64,000 bases of DNA from Gari tellinella. Lineage: Eukaryota; Mollusca; Bivalvia; Cardiida; Psammobiidae. The translations under genes and the position numbers were made by a program. The notes beneath the pieces are model-generated. The model did not search any database and had not been told where the DNA came from. It saw only the letters and a list, made by a program, of their open reading frames with translations. How positions within the stretch are numbered: position 1 is the first letter of the stretch; every line of letters begins with the position of its first letter. Below are positions 32,703 through 43,247 of the stretch, in pieces. The stretch is from the NCBI GenBank assembly GCA_922989275.2, contig OV277860.1:45516400-45580399 (forward strand). Direction: 5' to 3'.

Positions 32703-32873
32703 AGTGAAAGTCCCTTCTGAATTATGCTCACCCTGTCTAAGTATTCACCTATCGTCAATATGCCAGGGCTACCATAAATTGTTCATAAAACTCCTAAGAT
32801 TTTCAGGCGCAATTTAAGGAATCGTACCCTTTACCCCTTGGCTGTCAGGGTCTATAACTCTAACATACTTATG

Positions 32874-32938
32874 CAAATAAGTTGGATCCAGATTAGACGC
32901 CGCGTAACGCCGCGTCTTATCTGGATCTAAGCTATTTG
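32874..32938. repeat. palindrome P1 (65 bp)
   Basis: CAAATAAGTTGGATCCAGAT…ATCTGGATCTAAGCTATTTG, centre GCCGCGTAACGCCGCG, which is slipped by two bases. The outer TTG/TAAG pair has diverged together with its partner. Confidence 0.85.
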
Positions 32939-33346
32939 ACACCCATATGTTTCCTAAGTAAAACACGCATAAAATTCGAAACTTAACAATTTAGAGCAAA
33001 ATATCCGAAGATTTCGGAATAATCCGTTGGTCCGGAAAAATTCAGGAAAATCCGATGATTTGGAGAAAATCTGGAGAAATGGCAGCCCTGATATGCAGTT
33101 CTTTCCTATGAGTCTTTATAAGTACACGGTAGGAGCATGAACTTAAATTGTATTTTTATGAGAAATAGACGAATGCACCAAAGGCGCTTCTACTGGCAAA
33201 GTGTTTCTCAGAGTAGAAAGATGGGTACGACAATGCTACCCTCTCTCCCCATTTATATTTATTATATGCATTTAACTTTTATATAAGGAAATAGAAAGCA
33301 ATAAAATTTTAAAGGTCAGAAAATAGCAGGTCAAGAATTAAAAGGA

Positions 33347-33994
33347 ACCATGTTTGCGGACGATGCAACTTTCATTACTGGTGGATCCATTAAGTCTTTT
33401 GAAAACGTTGTACACGCTAGACAATTTAGTCTCTGGTCTAAGATTAAATTCTAAAAGATTTTACTCATTACGAATAGGTTCAACAAGACGTACAAATACC
33501 AAATACTTTTAATACAGGAAATTTACTTTAACCTCGGAAAAAACAAAAGTACACGATATAAAATTAAACATTAGATACACCGAAAACTAACACTCTTTGA
33601 TAACATCACAGTCATTAAAACGTTTGCACTCCTAAAACCCATATATCCCCCTCAGCACTCTTAAAAAAATTCAAAGGAAACAATACAAAACTAACAAAAG
33701 TAATAGAGGAATCTACAGTAAAAACTCGATACTACGAACTCTCTTAAATCTATCTTTCCAGTATTTCGTAAGTTTAATTTTGATAAGTCAATCTTGTTTA
33801 AGTCGAACATATCCGTATTTTAAAGTTAACGTTTTAACTTTGACATATGGGTATGTTCGAAGTAACGCGAGTTCGTAGAATCGAGTTTTTACTGTATATG
33901 ATTTTCTTTGGGGCTCAAAAACTGACAACAATCAAACAAGACCTTATGAAGGGAGGACTGAAAATAGTAGGTCTGAACCTTTATATCGATGTAT
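33347..33994 (+). pseudogene. L1/Tx1-like LINE reverse-transcriptase relic, split by a MITE
   Basis: Translation from about 33347 gives MFADDATFITGGSIKSFENV, a reverse-transcriptase catalytic (ADD) segment. Later come KTFALLKPIYP-like and, after the MITE, DFLWG-like text and a GGLKIVGLNLY segment, which occur in this order in L1/Tx1-type thumb and C-terminal regions. Several stops and frameshifts interrupt the frame. The 179-bp MITE at 33716-33894 splits the relic between IEES and DFL-like codons. The endonuclease and fingers are absent, so this is a 5'-truncated dead copy. Confidence 0.65.
33716..33894. mobile_element. 179-bp TA-flanked MITE, family D
   Basis: TA on both sides. Inverted ends of about 27 bp: CAGTAAAAACTCGATACTAC… and …CGTAGAATCGAGTTTTTACTG. 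The inside is a large inverted repeat too (GTCGAACATATCC…GGGTATGTTCGAAG). A pogo/Tigger-type end is likely. Confidence 0.9.
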
Positions 33995-33997
33995 TAA

Positions 33998-34135
33998 CCC
34001 CTTCACTGCCGTGACATCATCAATTTTAAACAATTGTCGGCTGCTTCTATTTCTAACAAAACAAATTTTAGGTATTTTGACTTAAAAGAAATATTGAAAC
34101 GAGTGTCAAACAGTTTGGATCCTGATATATGCGTT
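33998..34135 (+). mobile_element. TTAA-type MITE fragment with half of palindrome P1
   Basis: TTAA at 33994-33997, then CCCCTTCACTGCCGTGAC, CAATTGTCGGCTGCTTC and GTGTCAAACAGTTTGGATCC, the same order as 21288-21490. The right half is missing. Confidence 0.65.
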
Positions 34136-34775
34136 CCGGAAATATTGTACCAACAATTTAATTATTATCAATGGCTGTTTTCCAGTCATCCAATAATTTT
34201 AAAAGAGCAGCTTGACATGAATGTTTTGCTCTAAAACCAGATTGTCTAGAATAAAATAGCTCGTTGCATTAAAAGTGTTGTTTTCTATATGCTAACCTGG
34301 CGTTAAAATCAGAAATAATGGGTAACATGGAGACAGGTCTATAGTAAGCGTTGTCAAATGAATTGCTATTACTTTAGCATTTTTAAAGTTTTGAGGATAA
34401 ATGCAGGTATGTATGCAGGTATGTATGCTGCTATTGTAGAGTGAAGTTAGCGAAGGGGAAATAGCTGAGGCTGAATTTTTTAGCAATATAGCACTTAAAC
34501 TACCAGAACCTGTAAAATACCCGTATCAAGCGATTTTTACTGTTTTTCAACGTAAGAGACATTAATCAATAGGATTGCAAACGGATCAGTAGATTTTGTT
34601 TTTGATTTGTGTTTGTTACAATCTGATAGAATTCTTTATTCAGCGTTACTTTATGACGTTGAAAGACTGAACAAAAATATAATTAAAAACATGAGCAGCA
34701 ACAGATGGGTCGTCATCAATATGAAAAATGATGAATAAAAATGAGAGAAGAAAAATTTGTTGTAGGAGAGATACA
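34136..34775. other. no gene recognised
   Basis: AT-rich; a small GCAGGTATGTAT direct repeat lies at 34405-34425. Nothing else. Confidence 0.4.
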
Positions 34776-34963
34776 TACAGTGCTACCTCCCTACTAACGC
34801 CCCCGTCCGAACAATTCCCTCCTTGCAAAAATGCTAGTCGCTCTTCCGCAACCAAGACATATATGTTCAATGCTGCAATATTGTTTGCTTAAAAGTGTCG
34901 TCTGCTGTTGTTCTCAGAGTTACGTATTGGACATTTTGACATCAGACAACCAAAGACGAGTGA

Positions 34964-35028
34964 CAAACAGTTTGAACCCAGATCAGACGCCGCGTAACGC
35001 GGCGTCTGATCTGGGTTCAAACTGTTTG
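34964..35028. repeat. palindrome P1 (65 bp), essentially perfect
   Basis: CAAACAGTTTGAACCCAGAT…ATCTGGGTTCAAACTGTTTG, centre GCCGCG-TAA-CGCGGC. The GAACCC/GGGTTC pair differs from other copies at paired positions. Confidence 0.95.
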
Positions 35029-35132
35029 TAAATGTTCTCTAAGGGTGTTATTCTTCCTCCCTTTAACAACTCCCTCCGAACAACACACACACAGCCAGTG
35101 TCTCCCTCCGGATGTTGTTGTAGAGAGGGAAC

Positions 35133-36151
35133 TACTACTACTACTACTAATCCTCTTCGCGCTGGGTTACGCATAAGGCCGCCACCAGAGCTCGCCAATG
35201 TAGCCGGTCCTTAGCCAATGTCCGCACCTGGCCCCAGCTCCAATTCTCCTTCCTCATCTCCTTCTCCACTGATCGGCGCCATGTCTCTTTTGGTCGACCT
35301 CTTTGTCTACGTCCAATGGGTGTCCATCGCATTGCAACTCTGGGAATATCTGTTTCTTCCATCCTTTGAACATGACCAATCCAGCGCCATCTTCTGCGCT
35401 TGATCTGCGTTGATATTGGAGTTGTACCTGTTCTACGATGGAGTGCTGCATTGGATATAGTATTTGGCCAGAAGATTTGGAGAATCCGCCTGAGACACCT
35501 TCTTTGAAAGACATCAAGCTTGAGACAAATAGACTTTGTAACTTTCCAGGATTCGGAACCATACAGCAAGACTGCAAGTACGTTGGTCTTGAAAATCCTG
35601 ATCTTGGTGGTAAAAGTGAGCTTGGAGGATTTCCAGATGTTCCGTAATGCTGCATATGCCGCATATGCACCTCGGGCTTTGGATAATCTGTTATTGACAT
35701 CCTCTTCTGAATTGCCGTCACCTGTGACTTTACTTCCAAGATACACAAAATCGTTCACTTCTTCAATGGCATTATTGCTGAGGGTCACTGGTTGAGCTGT
35801 TTTGGCCTTTACTCTCATCACTTTGGTCTTGTTGACGTTGATATTGAGGCCAATCTGCTTCCCAAGAGCATCTAGCTTGCCCGTCTTGGTTTGAATGTCT
35901 TGGTGGCGTTGAGCGAGAAGCGCAATGTCGTCAGCGAAGTCAAGATCCTCCAGAGTTACTGTGAACGTCCATTTGAGTCCCTTGACAGCGTCCTTTGTGG
36001 TTTCTCTCATCAGCCAATCAATACACAACGAAAATAGTAGAGGGGACAGTAGACACCCCTGCTTCACACCTGTCCTAATCTCGAGGTTCTCTGTGAGAGC
36101 TGTTCCGCAGATCACTTTAGCGCTGAAATCTGTATAAAGTATCTTAATGAC
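35133..36151 (-). mobile_element. 5'-truncated LINE (RTE-like) inserted in the MITE
   Basis: Flanked by AGAGGGAAC at 35124-35132 and 36152-36160, a 9-bp target duplication taken from the MITE end. Read on the minus strand, the stop codon runs straight into a short TAG trinucleotide tail, so the 3' UTR is almost nil. This short, simple-repeat-tailed end is typical of RTE-like elements, but the clade is not certain. Confidence 0.85.
35147..36115 (-). pseudogene. LINE reverse-transcriptase C-terminal part, 322 codons, 5' truncated
   Basis: An open frame from the 5' truncation point to the natural stop. Visible are GVKQGCLLSPLLFSLCIDWL, the catalytic FADDIALLAQ, LNINVNKTKVM, a YLGSKVTGDG block and a thumb-like KTNVLAVLLYGSESWKV. 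The C-terminal region is rich in Arg and Trp (RRRWRWIGHVQRME, GRPKETWRRSVEKEM, LAKDRLHWRALVAAL). The endonuclease and the first RT blocks are missing, so it is not functional, although its frame has no stop, which fits a recent insertion. The enzyme family performs target-primed reverse transcription in the nucleus. Confidence 0.9.
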
Positions 36152-36180
36152 AGAGGGAACACTGTAACATTATATAGTAC

Positions 36181-36612
36181 GTGAGTTAGTACGTGAGTGA
36201 GTGAGTGAGAAGGCAAAGAGGAAAAGATAAATATGAAACAGAGGGGAAGGAGATAGAATTGAAATGCATCCTGTAGCTATTAACAGCAGGATTTGAGTAA
36301 ATTCAGTCTGCTTTACTAAATCACCTGATGTGTACTATGAAGTTAAAGTTCATCGACTAAGAGATATTGAAATGTATCTGTACAGATAATGTCAAGTTGG
36401 ATTGAAGTTAATTTCAGTTATTGAATAACTCGGCGTTTGATCACGATCCAAACTGTTTGACATTAATCTTTATGTTATTTTTTATTTTTCAAATTACAAA
36501 TACATAAAATAAAAACTTAGAAAAATATGCAGACGACAATTTAAAGCAGACGATATTTTGTCGAAGAAGGGTTATCAATGATACAGGCATATTCTGTATA
36601 TACACATGAGCC
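36181..36612. other. spacer with GTGA repeat and half of palindrome P1
   Basis: A GTGAGTTAGTAC / GTGAGTGAGTGAG run at about 36181-36209. CGGCGTTTGATCACGATCC…AAACTGTTTG at 36430-36460 is the right arm of a palindrome P1 copy. Confidence 0.6.
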
Positions 36613-36873
36613 GTGTCATGTCAAAACAAACCTGCCTTATTGCATTGCAAACAGTGTAGACCAAGGTCAGCCGCCGAGTTAGCAAGTGAGTCACCAAGGT
36701 CTTTGACGCGGCGGCTAGCCTTGATGCTACTTTGTTTGACACCCACATTGTATGTAGCAGTATTATCTACGGTATTTGTCAGTGTAGACACACTCAGATG
36801 CAGAGCCTGTGATTTCAAAGGTGCTTGGTCAGTACAATGTTGCAATGCAATAAGGCAGGTTTTGTCATGACAC
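36613..36873. mobile_element. 261-bp MITE with 34-bp inverted ends and own hairpin core
   Basis: The left end GTGTCATGTCAAAAC…CCTGCCTTATTGCATTGCA matches the right end in reverse complement except for an AAAC duplication. The core pairs CAGCCGCCG with CGGCGGCTA. P1-like phrases (GCAAACAGTGTAGACCAAGG, TTTGTTTGACACC) lie next to the core, so this may be a distant member of the palindrome group. Confidence 0.75.
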
Positions 36874-36885
36874 AGCGCATATGTA

Positions 36886-36990
36886 CAGTAAAATCCCTCT
36901 ATAACGATTACTTAATTAAGTTTATACTTTTGAGTTTAAAGCAGGTGACTGCTTCAAGCAAGGTGAAACTGAAACAAAAAGCCCCTTTAC
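36886..36990 (+). mobile_element. left fragment of a family C MITE
   Basis: TA, then CAGTAAAATCCCTCTATAACG and a P2 left arm (TTTAAAGCAGGTGACTGCTT, AGCAAGGTGAAACTGAAAC). The opposite end is lost or is the one at 37902. Confidence 0.65.
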
Positions 36991-37039
36991 CTTGATTTAT
37001 GTAATCAAATGTCTTTCATACAATCCATTAGCCTATTGT

Positions 37040-37170
37040 AGTGATCGTAATCAGACATGAGACCGATTACTTTGAAATGTAATCGATTACTTTCGATAAT
37101 GATTACAGCACATGCGATTACGATTACTTGAAAAATGTGATCGCAATCACATTTCGATTACATCGGAGAA
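37040..37170. repeat. GATTAC-rich subterminal repeats
   Basis: Words such as GTAATCGATTAC, GCGATTACGATTAC and CATTTCGATTACATCGG cluster here in both orientations. hAT elements often have such transposase-binding repeats near their ends. Confidence 0.5.
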
Positions 37171-37291
37171 TATGTTCATACATACTCTGACTATAATATC
37201 ATTTTACTATTTTATTTAAAGAAAAGTTTCACTTTCAATTGAGTCATTCAGGGTCAGACAGTTTATGTACATAGAATTTACTGTTCATGGT

Positions 37292-37630
37292 CTATTTTTG
37301 CTTTGAGCTCCATTTTATCATCATTCGCATTTCAAAAGTTTCCTCATTCAATCTGCACCGCTCCGGGTTTAAGGTCTTGCCAGCTATTTCTACCGGAGCA
37401 GCAGTGGCTGGTATTCCCAGATGTTTTTGTAGCAACTTTTGCCAGTAAAGGAAGGCGTGGCTCATTAAGAAGACATAATTTAAATGGATCTGTTGTAATG
37501 TCTTCACATGATTCATTCTGATAATTTTCACTTTTTTCTTTTGATTGAATGTTGGATCTAGCACTGCTGATAGCTGAAACACTTCATCATTTTCAAAGAT
37601 GGTCATGCGTTTGTTGATTGAAGCTTTCAA
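37292..37630 (-). pseudogene. hAT transposase C-terminal (dimerisation) fragment
   Basis: A 112-codon frame. SAVLDPTFNQ and LGIPATAAPVE…AGKTLNPERCRLNEETFEM match the conserved end of hAT transposases, where LDPRFK and PATSAPVERVFS-GK…RCRL…FEMLMFIKWN-type text is usual. Between APVE and AGK about five residues (RVFSI in the usual form) are missing, and the acidic catalytic residue region lies elsewhere, so the fragment is dead. It belongs with the blocks at 38284 and 39665. Confidence 0.75.
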
Positions 37631-37754
37631 AGTATGTTGTAGGTGACAGAGATGGAATCAATCGCTTCATTAAGCTGCTTTGTAGCAGGGATCGCCAAAC
37701 TGGCTTTTTATAAATTTTGGTACACTAAAAAGAAGCTTAATTGTCTGTTTAAAA

Positions 37755-37902
37755 GACAAATGACAGCTTAAAGCAATTCGAAAGTGAAACAAAGCTCCTG
37801 TAGGAGCTTTCTGTTTCACATTCACATTGGTTTAAGCAGTCATCTGTTTTATATAACCAATATTTGACACAAATGAGTGGTCGTAATAGAGAGGTTTTAC
37901 TG
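37755..37902. mobile_element. family C MITE, right part, with palindrome P2
   Basis: The palindrome at 37755-37847 (GACAAATGACAGCTTAAAGC…GTTTAAGCAGTCATCTGTT, centre AGCTCCTGTAGGAGCT) is followed by GTCGTAATAGAGAGGTTTTACTG and TA. The left end is missing. It has the same core as 22501-22596. Confidence 0.85.
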
Positions 37903-38283
37903 TATCTTGTTCAAATTTTGTCAGAATACTGCATAGTTCCTGCAAGAGCTTTCTCTCATATGCGGTGAGCTTTGTGGTGTCTAAACTGTCTAATTGATAC
38001 TAGTGTGCAGGTATGCTCAGAACGGATCTGATCATCATCAGTCGGGAATTTCATCTAGTTAGGTTGGCTGACTGGATTAATTTTTCACCCTCTAGAATTT
38101 CAGTTGTTTTTAAGGATCTGATTGCAAAGCTTGCAATGGTGGACACTTTGCTTTTAATATTTCTGAGGCTTTGATGATTTGCTTCCTTAAAGCCATCTCT
38201 TATCACAATTTGTAATACATGTGCGTAGCACCTTTTAATATTTGAAATGCGTTCATTGTAGTCAACTCATCATTGTCGAAAAA

Positions 38284-38545
38284 TCACTGCTCTAAATCTG
38301 ATTGATCACCACTCTCACTATCACAGGTTTCTTTGTTTTCAGCGTCGCCGTCGTTTGTGGTGATTTGTGATTCTATATAACCTGGAAAAGTCAAATGCCT
38401 TGACCATATTTGAAGCATTGTCGGTGATAATGTGTGTGATTTTGTCAACAATGTCAAATGTGGCAATGCATTGTTCATACTCTAGATTAATGTTTTCTGC
38501 AGTGTTTATTTTAAAACAGATTCTTCTTTCTTTTTGTTCTTTCAT
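38284..38545 (-). pseudogene. hAT transposase middle fragment
   Basis: The block IVDKITHIITDNASNMVKAF is the hAT motif around the second catalytic Asp (usual form D-K-I-x-x-I-V-T-D-N-A-x-N-M). It continues, after a frameshift, into a Glu/Ser-rich end (DAENKETCDSESGDQSDLEQ) that resembles the acidic insertion of ZBED-like transposases. Too short to be functional. Confidence 0.75.
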
Positions 38546-39664
38546 AGCAAACAGTAGTAATTTAAATCTAAAGATGCCTATATGTGTAAACAGAGCAGAC
38601 CTTGATCAGACAGCTCATATAGAATCTGGGTTCATCCTGTTTACTGAGCCACCTTAAAGTGTCACTATGTGGGAAAAGTTTCAACAGCATGTACAGTACA
38701 CCACTTTGTATATGTTGGGAATATTTCATGACCTGGTTTTTATCTGTGTGCATGTCATAACATGGTTTATGTTCTTGCATAACAAACATTAGTGATTTGA
38801 ATCGGAAAATGCCTATATGCATATAGATTAGACCCTGATCAGACAGTAGTTACCTGATAGGATCTTGAATCACTCTGGATGCTTCGTCGTCCAAACGGAA
38901 AGGGTGAAACAACAACACGATTTTAATAGCCTCTATGTGGATATTTTTTAAGGCATAATAATGCCCGAATTTATTTTTAAAACGCAAACTTTCTAAAATG
39001 TGTTCCTTTTCTATGTATATAAATTAAGTGAAATCGGCTGTAACGTGCCTGGCATATGCCTCCATTTCATTAAGAATCATACACACGTAAATGTGTCGAA
39101 TTCTTATTAAGACGGATATCAAAATAAGAAATTTGTTTAATAAAAAATCTTCGGACCGGATCCCGAGAATTTTCAGGTCACGTGATCGATACGAGCGGCG
39201 ACAAGTCATTATAGAATATAGACTGTATGTGCCGCCATCAGTTTGTGGGATATTTAGCGGACACAATTATAGGAGTTGTCTCTCTTTGATTAAAAGCGCA
39301 AACTGTTCCCACTAAAATAGCTATGACGTCATCGATGTGTGTATAGGATCATGCTAATGACATTTCACCGAGCATCGTTATTCATATATAAACAACCTGG
39401 ATTTCATTTCGACTTGTCTTCACAAATTTCATGGGTTTGTAACCAATAATGCCTAAAAATCACCACGTATAATTTCTTTTTATATGTAAGGATTACGACA
39501 TTGCCAAACATTTCGTGTTAGAGAAATGCTCGATTTTGGTAATTTCAGAGCAACATTTCGGCTTTAAGTGGTCCAGTAGTTGGGGTTTGTAGTAATAATA
39601 ACTTACTCAGAAACAGAATCGTATCAACTTACCTTCAGATGATTTGATGATGGTTATTTGGGTT
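38546..39664. other. hAT remains and spacer; promoter-like words
   Basis: Two P1-like half palindromes occur (about 38590-38650 and 38820-38870, with ACCTTGATCAGACAGC / ACCCTGATCAGACAG). At 39322-39330 is TGACGTCA, and at about 39384 ATATATAAAC; no credible gene follows. Confidence 0.4.
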
Positions 39665-39988
39665 TTACGGCACTGCGACGCAAAATAAATCATATAGCGC
39701 CGATGATTGATGAGTAATGTTGAGATGAGATGCTGATGAATTAAGGAAGCTAATTTTGGCTAATATCATTCGTTGCGAAGCAGTACATGATATCAAAACC
39801 ACCGACATGCCTTTCTTTAAGTTGTTGACAGAGGGGATAATCTCGGTGTAATAAACAGAAAAGAATCCGTATGACAATTTAGCCCCATAACTGTGACAAA
39901 GTAGGAATGTCTCTGGGGAAAATGAGTTTTGATGTGGTTTTGTAGATCCCGAAATAAATGTCCCACACAATTTGCATTTTGCTTTCAC
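39665..39988 (-). pseudogene. BED-finger-like start of hAT transposase
   Basis: The frame starts MKAKCKLCGTFISGSTKPHQ, typical of the first half of a BED zinc finger in ZBED/hAT transposases (C-x2-C, then a Ser/Thr-rich turn). The H-x-H half is not seen; the frame runs on into text without family features, so an intron or a rearrangement lies here. The strand and order agree with the downstream blocks at 38284 and 37292. Confidence 0.5.
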
Positions 39989-39999
39989 TTGTCAGATTT

Positions 40000-41571
40000 G
40001 AAATATATTGTAAAATAAAAACCCAATAGCTAGTCTGAAATTGACCTGAAATGGAAACTAGAAATGTTAATTCGAAGTTTCACGGCTCAATGAGTTATAC
40101 ATAAAATATAAGTGATAAGAACAGGTTAAAATCAAGACTTATAATAAGCACGCCATGAGAACATGCAGTTTACATGCACCGCATCTCTTCATTAATAGAT
40201 ACATGTAATGAACTTCTTGCCTTTGCATACATATATGACGTAGTTTACGCCCTATCATGAGCGTGAAAAAGTGAAGAAATGTATCCACTTTTATAACATA
40301 CGTATATACAAACTAACATCCATTTAATGACATTCGTCTTCTTACAATGTGGCACAACAGAAATATAGCGAAATGCGACCCTAGGGGAAATTTCATATTA
40401 CAGACTGTTGACAGTATATTGTATAAGAAAGAGGAATATAACAATGATACAAATACAATTAAATAATAGTTCAGTTATCTGACACTGAATATAAAGTTTA
40501 AGAAATAAACAATTAAGCAATCCGACGTGAATAGATTATAATGATTGTTAACCTGGCAACCCAGGTTCGATCCCGGGTCGGAGAGGGTAAGTTTCTTTAT
40601 AGAACACCCGGTCACCCGAACTTAGATATTTTTCAATAGTATTGTAACTTAGGTGAGGCATTTGATTTCGCGGAGTCCTTGTTTCTACTCCAATAGCCAT
40701 CAGCATTTATCCAACTACCATTGTAAGACAAGAAAGAAATACCTGTGTTTCCGGTATCCCGACCGACTGTGTCTGACCATAAACTCTATTTTCATTTTTT
40801 GAAAACTTTATCGGGAAATGTCGATCATTTTTGCGGCGCCTGTTATAATCGTTTTAGCGGAGCGTGTTAAAGTAGTTATTCTCTACCAAATTGCTCAAAA
40901 ATCTAACTTATAGAAGTTTAATTGTTTTAAAAATGGGATATAATCAGCAAGTATCTCAGTGAAATTTGCTCGAAATCTGTCATAAAGCACCTTCCTTCCT
41001 TCATCTAATATTTAATTAACCGTTGACGCACTTAAAATACAGACTGCATATTTAAGAACTACGTTAATTTCATCTATCTTAATTATATAAGCCACAACTT
41101 TACCGTTTTCGTATACCAATAAGGATAAACAAAGATACCAGTTTAGTATTTAAAGGTAGCTTTGGTAATGGCACCTACCAATAAAATCAACAATTTAAAT
41201 GGATATTTGCAAGTCCTTTTTTTTTTATTTATGACCACACGACTCTGCACGATTAAATAATTTCATTTGTTCTCATATATGAATAATTTAATATTTTTTG
41301 TTTTCATTCCTTTTGTTAAGCTGTGTTGGCTGTAGTTTTTGTTCCATAACCGCATAAAATAATAATTTAGACCACGCCTTGTCGGGACTACTTTCTCTTA
41401 GTCCAACTTCTCTTCACAAGCGCTGCATGAAGCAGGACGCAAGGTTTTGTTCTCATACCTCCATGAATACAACAAGTATTTGAATTATTCCTTAAATACA
41501 ATGGTATCAAATAGTCTATCTTTAAGTTAACTGTATTATTATATGTTCGTAATTAATTCTTTACTTCAAAA
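40000..41571. other. no gene recognised; one tRNA-like B-box relic
   Basis: At 40551-40581, ACCTGGCAACCCAGGTTCGATCCCGGGTCGG has a B-box (GGTTCGATCCC) in a T-arm-like hairpin but no acceptor stem or A-box, so it is at most a SINE relic (core words: GGTTCGATCCCGGG). Otherwise AT-rich. Confidence 0.5.
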
Positions 41572-41730
41572 TCGCTTGAATCGATCGTACCAATATTTCA
41601 TGAAGTGCATTTTAATAAGGTAGAACATACCCGTATTTCAAAGTTAAAACGTTGTTAAGCCACGTTTTTTTTCAGGTGAAAAATGGGTATGTTCGAACTA
41701 ACGCAAGTTTGAAGTATGGAGTTTCGACTG
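41572..41730. mobile_element. family D MITE, diverged copy
   Basis: Shares with 33716-33894 the inner pair GAACATACCCGTATTTCAAA…GGGTATGTTCGAACTAACGC, and the right end GGAGTTTCGACTG followed by TA. The left end is worn. Confidence 0.65.
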
Positions 41731-42399
41731 TAATTTACATCTTGATCAGTATCTGAACAGTTTATAAATTTTGGCGACTACAAATGTTTGATATGTGCGT
41801 TAATGTACATGTATTTACATAGAAACGTACGTAGTATCGTCTGCTTTGGAATAGTCGTCTGCACGTTTCTCAAATTAAGATTTAAGCATCTTTTAACTGA
41901 GCAAACCTATACACTAATTCCAGTTTTACATCTGATCTGTATCCAAACTGTTTGAAATAACCAGTCAAGACGCAATCGGCAGGCAGACGGTCAAACCGAG
42001 GTCGACTCCGTGAGTGATTTTGAAATCCATATGTGTCTCTGTGACCTTAATTGAATGATTGCTAGACAAATAAAAAAAACTTGAAGGTCAGATGAGTTCG
42101 CCCATTTACGTGTCCACATCACACTAGGTCTAAATGTCATATATAATTGAGATGTGATTTGATTGGCAGACATCCCTTTGTTCAGGACAATCGTTTTAGT
42201 CTTTGGAATGCTTTGTAATTGTAGTCTGCTACATGTGTCGCCTGCACTCTTTTCTGCGGTTGATCTGTCTACATTTGCTTTCGGACACTATCTCACAGTG
42301 GCATACCATTTGCATTGAGACGAGACGCAGATTTACGCATTCCTCGACGTCACATCTGGCGTCTAATTTATAGCAAAAAATAGCTCTCACCCAGATAAC

Positions 42400-42860
42400 A
42401 TTTTGACGTTGGCCCAACGTTGGCCCAACGTCATTCACTTCGTTGGCCCAACGTTGGCCCAACGTCGTTCATTTGTTCACTTCGTTGGCCCAACATTGGG
42501 ATGACGTTGGCCCTTACTATGCATGCTCGTTGGCTTTTGGTTGGCCCAACGGTTGGCCCAACGTTGGGAAAATGTTATTTATCGGTGGGCCAACATTGGG
42601 CCAACGTTGGCCCAACGTCATTTCGATGGTTGGGCCAACGGTTGGGCCAACGTTTGGGCCAACGTTGGACCAATGTTGGCAAAAAGTAATTTATCGTTGG
42701 ACCAATGTTGGCCCAACGTCATTTTGCTGATGGGCCAACGGTTGGGGGACCGTTGGGCCAACAGCGGAAAAATACTATTTATCGTTTGGCCAACTTTGGG
42801 TCAACATCAACAAATGTGTTGAACCAATGTTGGGCCAACGATGTGTCAACTATTTTCCAT
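42400..42860. repeat. TTGGCCCAACGT minisatellite
   Basis: About 25 copies or near-copies of GTTGGCCCAACG / CGTTGGGCCAAC, a word that is its own reverse complement, separated by 10-30 bp. It lies between CACCCAGATAACATTTTGAC and CAACTATTTTCC. The open frames across it (GPTLGQRWPN types) are artefacts. Confidence 0.95.
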
Positions 42861-43247
42861 CTGTAGCCCATCAGTTCTTTTTTTTTAAAAATACTTCTCA
42901 TGAGAGTCAATCATATGATGTCATCCAGCTTGGGTGCAGAGCAGAAGATTGGTGGTTCTAAATTGGTGCTAAATCAGAGCGGAAATCAGTTAAAGAAATC
43001 CGGTGTAGATTAGCATCCTAGGTCTTCCTACGCCTGAAGCTGGATGTCATGATATGGCTGAAATACAGTTAGTGCCAGACATAAAACACAAACAAAATCA
43101 AACATTTAATTCTTTAATTATCAGGGTTTGTCTAAATCTTTGAAAATACATAAACATCTTAACTTTTCCTATTCAATTATCCACTCCAGGCAAACTTAGC
43201 ATACTGGTGCACACTTTTTGTCAATTATAATATCAATATCTATCTAT
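42861..43247. other. no gene recognised
   Basis: AT-rich spacer between the minisatellite and the TTAA elements. Confidence 0.4.

Larger units (their letters stand above)
34778..36164. mobile_element. family B MITE carrying a nested LINE
   Basis: TA at 34776-34777 and 36165-36166. The left end is CAGTGCTACCTCCCTACTAAC; the last 4 bp of the right end (ACTG) lie beyond the LINE at 36161-36164. Without the LINE and its duplication the MITE is about 359 bp, close to the 366-bp copy at 22960. Palindrome P1 lies at 34964-35028. Confidence 0.85.
37039..39988 (-). mobile_element. decayed hAT transposon, scattered transposase blocks
   Basis: Three blocks in the right order on the minus strand: a BED-type finger start (39665-39988), a middle block (38284-38545) and the C-terminal dimerisation block (37292-37630). 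Beyond the last is a run of GATTAC words (37040-37170) next to TAGTGATCGTAATCAG, which looks like a hAT terminus with subterminal repeats. A family C MITE piece (37755-37902) lies between blocks. The other terminus was not found. Confidence 0.65.

Noticed and set aside
34646..36137. Several plus-strand frames opposite the nested LINE
   Set aside because: They are shadows of the minus-strand reverse transcriptase and of the MITE.
39320..39410. Promoter with CRE and TATA box
   Set aside because: TGACGTCA and ATATATAAAC are correctly spaced but no gene follows on the plus strand; too weak.
40547..40582. tRNA gene
   Set aside because: Only a T-arm-like hairpin with B-box; no A-box, anticodon arm or acceptor stem.
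42420..42822. Proteins rich in GPTLGQRW motifs
   Set aside because: Translation of the TTGGCCCAACGT minisatellite.
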